The notes beneath the pieces were generated by a model. The model did not search any database, was not told the origin of the DNA, and was given only the letters and a program-made list of their open reading frames with translations. From Candidatus Zixiibacteriota bacterium (lineage in GTDB: Bacteria > SM23-81 > DAOVCL01), in assembly GCA_030670005.1 (NCBI GenBank), contig DAOVCL010000019.1, positions 1-17,173 on the forward strand: DNA of 17,173 nucleotides. The letters run 5' to 3'. The position numbers and the translations under genes are program-made. Of the stretch, positions 14,538-17,173 are shown one piece after another; position 1 is the first letter of the stretch, and every line of letters starts with the position of its first letter.

Positions 14538-16244
14538 ATGGCACGGTATCCGTCACTCTTGACTATTTTGCTGATCGCACTGATGGCGATCATAGTGCGA
14601 CCTGCTGTCTCTTTGGCTCAGTGGGTGGAGGATGGAGTCCCCATCTGCACGGCAACAGGGACTCAGTGGTTCCCCCAACTTGTCTCCGACGGGGTAGGGG
14701 GAGCAATCATCACCTGGGAGGACGAGCGTGACGGCGACTGGGACATCTACGCTCAAAGGGTTGATTCCTCTGGCGCAGTGCTGTGGATCACCGATGGGGT
14801 GGAGATTTGCATGGCAACGCTGGGTCAGAGGCTTCCCCAGCTTGTCTCCGATGGGGCCGGAGGGGCGATCATCACCTGGTATGACTACCGCAGCGGCTCC
14901 ACCGACATCTACGCCCAGAGGGTGGATTCCTCCGGCACAGTGCTGTGGACCACCGATGGGGTGGAGATCTGCACAGCAATGTGGTATCAGGATAGACCCC
15001 AACTTGTCGCCGATGGGGTCGGAGGGGCAATCATTACCTGGGAGGACCGCCGCAACCTTAACCCCGACATCTACGCCCAGAGGGTGGATTCCTCCGGCAC
15101 AGTGCTGTGGACTGCCGATGGAGTGGCCATCTGCACGGCAACGTCGTTTCAGGGCTGTCCAGAGCTTCTCACCGATGGGGGCGGAGGGGCAATCATCACC
15201 TGGGAGGATAAGCGCAACGGCCATTATGACATCTACGCCCAGGGGGTGAACAGTTCGGGCATAACCCAATGGGCAGCCAATGGGGTGGCTATCTGCACAG
15301 CAGCGTCGAGTCAATACTTTCCCCTGCTTGTCTCCGATGGAGCCGGTGGGGCGATCATCACCTGGCAGGATGAGCGCAGCGGCTATTATGACGTCTATGC
15401 CCAGAAAGTTGATGCCTCCGGCACAGTCCAGTGGACCACCGATGGCGTAGCCATCTGCACGGCAACGGGGTCCCAGTGGCACCCCCAACTTGTCTCCGAT
15501 GGGGTAGGAGGAGCGATTATTGCCTGGGGTGGTAGTGACATCCAAAGTCAGGGGGTGGATGCCTCCGGCACAGTGCTGTGGGACACCAATGGGGTGGAGA
15601 TCTGCACGGCATGGGACGAGCAGTGGGCATACCCTCGGCTTGTCTCCGACGGAGTCGGGGGAGCGATCATCACCTGGCCGGACTATCGCGATGGCTACGC
15701 ACACATTGACATCTACATCCAGAGAGTGGATACCTCCGGCACAGTGCTGTGGGACACTAATGGGGTGGCCATATGCAGGGCAACTGGGAATCAGGAGAAT
15801 CCTCAGCTTGTCTCCGACGGGGTCGGAGGGGCAATCATCACCTGGGAGGACTACCGCAGCGGCCACTGTGACATCTACGCCCAGAGGGTGGACCACGAAG
15901 GGCATGCTCCGCCGACAGGCGTTCCTTACAATGGTCAGGCACCAGAGTTGCCCCAGTTATTCTCGTTGTCCCAGAACTACCCCAATCCATTTAATTCCAC
16001 CACCCTCATCCGCTACCACCTGCCAGCTGTCAGCAGTCAGCTGTCAGCGATCAGCCTAAAGATTTACAACATTCTGGGAGAGGAGGTAAGGACACTGGTG
16101 GAGAAGGAGCAAGTCTCTGGCTACTACTCCGTGATCTGGGATGGGAGGGATAGCCTGGGCAAAGAGGTCTCCAGTGGCATCTACCTCTACCGGCTTGAGG
16201 CCGGGGAGTTCAGGGACGTGCGGAGGATGGTGCTTTTGAGGTGA
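14538..16244 (+). CDS. Secreted eight-repeat protein with C-terminal T9SS/FlgD-like sorting domain
   Basis: The protein has 568 residues. The ATG at 14538 is chosen because AGGAGG lies six bases upstream. The signal peptide is MARYPSLLTILLIALMAIIV. Eight tandem repeats follow, each close to GV-x-ICTA-x4-Q-x2-PQLVSDG-x-GGAIITW-x-D-x-R-x-G-x2-DIYAQRVD-x-SG-x-VLW. Such repeats form beta-propeller-like domains, often surface-exposed; the exact family is not clear. Repeat six has lost the D-x-R-x-G part. The C-terminal 100 or so residues carry FSLSQNYPNPFNSTTLIRYH, LKIYNILGEEVRTLV, GYYSVIWDGRDSLGKEVSSG and IYLYRLEAG: a FlgD-like immunoglobulin fold of the kind used as a type IX secretion signal. 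The linker AVSSQLSAISL is encoded by a GTCAG-rich repeat. Partner or ligand is unknown. It is transcribed alone, divergently from the lipid A cluster. Confidence 0.88.
   Translation: MARYPSLLTILLIALMAIIVRPAVSLAQWVEDGVPICTATGTQWFPQLVSDGVGGAIITWEDERDGDWDIYAQRVDSSGAVLWITDGVEICMATLGQRLPQLVSDGAGGAIITWYDYRSGSTDIYAQRVDSSGTVLWTTDGVEICTAMWYQDRPQLVADGVGGAIITWEDRRNLNPDIYAQRVDSSGTVLWTADGVAICTATSFQGCPELLTDGGGGAIITWEDKRNGHYDIYAQGVNSSGITQWAANGVAICTAASSQYFPLLVSDGAGGAIITWQDERSGYYDVYAQKVDASGTVQWTTDGVAICTATGSQWHPQLVSDGVGGAIIAWGGSDIQSQGVDASGTVLWDTNGVEICTAWDEQWAYPRLVSDGVGGAIITWPDYRDGYAHIDIYIQRVDTSGTVLWDTNGVAICRATGNQENPQLVSDGVGGAIITWEDYRSGHCDIYAQRVDHEGHAPPTGVPYNGQAPELPQLFSLSQNYPNPFNSTTLIRYHLPAVSSQLSAISLKIYNILGEEVRTLVEKEQVSGYYSVIWDGRDSLGKEVSSGIYLYRLEAGEFRDVRRMVLLR
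14634..15902 (+). repeat. Eight tandem coding repeats of about 160 bases
   Basis: Units start at each GV-x-ICTA segment (first at 14634, last at 15762). Blocks such as GATGGGGTGGAGATCTGCAC and GGAGGGGCAATCATCACCTG recur with few changes, so the copies are recent or kept alike by recombination. Because of this bias the antisense strand is also open for 450 codons. Confidence 0.9.
16022..16057 (+). repeat. In-frame GTCAG-rich repeat inside the sorting-domain gene
   Basis: The segment contains CAGCTGTCAGCAGTCAGCTG and GTCAGCGATCAGCC. It is made of the same CAGT/GTCAG units as the intergenic repeats at 8796 and 16498, and encodes PAVSSQLSAISL between two conserved strands of the sorting domain. 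Confidence 0.65.
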
Positions 16245-16286
16245 CTCCACCGCCTCTTCCGCCAGACTGTATCCCAAAAAGAGAAC

Positions 16287-16312
16287 GGACAGACCTGAAG
16301 GTCTGTCCCTAC
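16287..16312. repeat. CTAC-flanked hairpin repeat, copy 3
   Basis: GGACAGACCT and AGGTCTGTCC form a perfect ten-base stem around GA, followed directly by CTAC. Confidence 0.8.
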
Positions 16313-16340
16313 ACCACTTTCCAAGACCTCGGAGTAAAAC

Positions 16341-16364
16341 GGGTCGGATGAATCCGACCCCTAC
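16341..16364. repeat. CTAC-flanked hairpin repeat, copy 4
   Basis: GGGTCGGAT and ATCCGACCC form a perfect nine-base stem around GA, followed directly by CTAC. Closely related to the copy at 7699. Confidence 0.8.
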
Positions 16365-16371
16365 GGTTTTG

Positions 16372-16403
16372 AACCTCCCGTAGGTTCCAACCTGCAGGAG
16401 GTT
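16372..16403. repeat. Inverted repeat, 15-base arms
   Basis: AACCTCCCGTAGGTT and AACCTGCAGGAGGTT are reverse complements apart from two positions and are separated by CC. Each arm itself begins with AACCT and ends with AGGTT, so alternative smaller hairpins can form. Confidence 0.7.
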
Positions 16404-16455
16404 ATTATTTCACCTGCAAAAGCACACAAGAAGGGGAAGGAGTCTTAAAATGGGG

Positions 16456-16483
16456 TTGACAAATTTAGCTCAATCTTTATCTT
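16456..16483 (+). promoter_or_regulatory. Promoter candidate for the permease gene
   Basis: TTGACA (16456-16461), 16 bases, then TATCTT (16478-16483). A start near 16490 would place the whole GTCAG-rich repeat in the 5' leader of the permease mRNA. Confidence 0.5.
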
Positions 16484-16497
16484 GCTATCCCCACCAG

Positions 16498-16604
16498 TTG
16501 GCAGCGGTCAGGGATCAGCAGTCAGTTATTCGTCAGTTGTCGGTTGTCAATTGTAACTGATTTTCCCTGATCCCTGCTCCCCAACCCCCGTGAACTGTTA
16601 TAAA
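16498..16604. repeat. GTCAG-rich interspersed repeat, copy 2
   Basis: Starts with TTGGCAGCGGTCAGGGATCA and ends with GTGAACTGTTA. It has CAGGGATCAG and CTGATCCCTG as inverted arms and many GTCAGTT/GTCGGTT units between them. It shares TTTTCCCTGATCCCTG with the copy at 8796 and ends 11 bases before the permease start codon. Confidence 0.75.
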
Positions 16605-16615
16605 AAAGGAAATCT

Positions 16616-17173
16616 ATGCCAGTTTTGAGAAAAGAGCTTGGCGTGCTCGATATTTTTTGCATAGCATCAGGGGCTATGATCAGTTCCGGCCTGTTCATTT
16701 TGCCTGCCCTTGCCTATAAACAGACCGGCCCTGCGGTGATCTTCTCCTATGTTCTGGCAGGCATTCTGGTGATACCGAGCATGCTGGCCAAAGCCGAACT
16801 GGCTACCGCAATGCCGAAGGCTGGAGGGGATTATTTCTTTATAGAAAGAAGTATGGGGTCTGCCGCAGGCACGCTGGGGGGAATCGCCGCCTGGCTCTCC
16901 TTGAGTCTCAAAAGCGCCTTCGCCCTGCTGGGGATAGGCATATTTGCCCGGTTGGTAAATCCAGATATCCCGGTAACACAAATAAAGCTCATCGCGATCG
17001 GATGCTGTGGCTTCTTTATGCTCGTCAACCTGATCGGTGCTAAACCCACAGGTAGGCTTCAGGTTTTTCTGGTTCTCGGACTCATTGGTATCCTCGTTTT
17101 TTACATACTTCGTGGGTCCCTCTCCCTCCAGCCCCAACGGTATGTTCCTTTTATGCCTTTTGGTTTGGGTTCC
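16616..17173 (+). CDS. APC-family amino acid permease, N-terminal part (runs off the window)
   Basis: The first 186 residues are present and there is no stop codon before the window ends. MPVLRKELGVLDIFCIASGA then MISSGLFILPALAY is the typical APC-superfamily first helix, in which the broken G-A-M-I-S-S-G segment binds the substrate backbone. Further membrane segments lie at about residues 38-58, 86-110, 124-142 and 148-166, with the conserved ELATAMPKAGGDYFFIERSM loop after the second. AAAGGA stands six bases upstream of the ATG at 16616. The substrate cannot be read from this part; relatives with this N-terminus transport amino acids or polyamines, and some carry a C-terminal universal-stress domain that would lie outside the window. 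Confidence 0.9.
   Translation, partial: MPVLRKELGVLDIFCIASGAMISSGLFILPALAYKQTGPAVIFSYVLAGILVIPSMLAKAELATAMPKAGGDYFFIERSMGSAAGTLGGIAAWLSLSLKSAFALLGIGIFARLVNPDIPVTQIKLIAIGCCGFFMLVNLIGAKPTGRLQVFLVLGLIGILVFYILRGSLSLQPQRYVPFMPFGLGS

Larger units (their letters stand above)
16245..16455. other. Intergenic repeat-packed region
   Basis: The region after the repeat-protein gene holds three hairpins in about 120 bases (16287, 16341, 16372) and no gene. None is followed by a T-run, so none is a standard intrinsic terminator. Confidence 0.6.

Noticed and set aside
14553..15905. A 450-codon open frame antisense to the secreted repeat protein
   Set aside because: It mirrors the tandem repeats of the plus-strand gene, which has the promoter, ribosome-binding site, signal peptide and sorting domain. 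The antisense frame has none of these.
16450..16560. A 36-codon plus-strand frame with GGAAGGAG upstream
   Set aside because: It overlaps the TTGACA promoter candidate and ends inside the GTCAG-rich repeat; the protein looks like translated repeat. A leader peptide cannot be fully excluded.
16667..17137. A 156-codon minus-strand frame at the window end
   Set aside because: It is antisense to the permease, whose reading frame shows clear membrane helices and APC motifs.

Overview
The window (17,173 bp) looks like chromosomal DNA from an uncultivated Gram-negative bacterium. Most genes lie on the minus strand. Several things point to the FCB side of the tree (candidate phyla of the KSB1, Zixibacteria or TA06/WOR-3 type): lipid A genes, OmpA-type proteins with thrombospondin type-3 (TSP3) calcium repeats, a secreted repeat protein ending in a type IX secretion (T9SS)/FlgD-like sorting domain, and many short interspersed repeats between genes. 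This placement is inferred from protein style; there is no rRNA or other marker here.

Layout. (1) 1-600: a toxin-antitoxin pair with an intact antitoxin and a ParE/RelE-type toxin broken by one frameshift, then a short unexplained stretch. (2) 602-4653, minus: a two-gene operon of a large lipoprotein of unknown function followed by a PorV/FadL-like barrel fused to TSP3 and OmpA domains. (3) 4654-5238: intergenic, with repeat debris, a candidate promoter/operator and a good terminator. (4) 5239-6654, minus: a second OmpA protein with a different barrel but nearly the same TSP3-OmpA tail, with its own promoter. (5) 6846-8782, minus: endonuclease III (nth) and DNA polymerase III delta (holA), separated by repeats. 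(6) 8867-14027, minus: a lipid A/Kdo cluster in transcription order: Gfo/Idh oxidoreductase, lpxB, DUF374 acyltransferase, waaA, lpxK. Most of these genes overlap, so they are probably one transcript. (7) 14028-14537: divergent intergenic region with an orphan minus-strand terminator and promoters for both sides. (8) 14538-16244, plus: a secreted protein with eight tandem repeats of about 54 residues and a C-terminal sorting domain. (9) 16245-16615: packed hairpin repeats. (10) 16616 to the window end, plus: the start of an APC-family amino acid permease.

How the genes fit together. Much of the window concerns the cell envelope. The lpx/waa cluster makes the lipid A-Kdo core. The two OmpA proteins probably link the outer membrane to peptidoglycan. 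The lipoprotein/barrel pair may form one complex, and the repeat protein is probably exported to the surface. nth and holA are housekeeping genes placed among them. lpxA, lpxC, lpxD and msbA are absent from the window.

No clearly new defence or mobile system is visible. The most interesting signals are small-scale: (a) a family of hairpins whose stem sequences differ but which share a CTAC flank and a loop motif; (b) a GTCAG-rich repeat that lies in a gene leader, at a gene end, and in frame inside a protein linker; (c) a shared TSP3-OmpA module on two unrelated barrels; (d) an extended anti-16S-like motif in the leaders of two envelope genes; (e) palindromes sitting on the start of lpxB.
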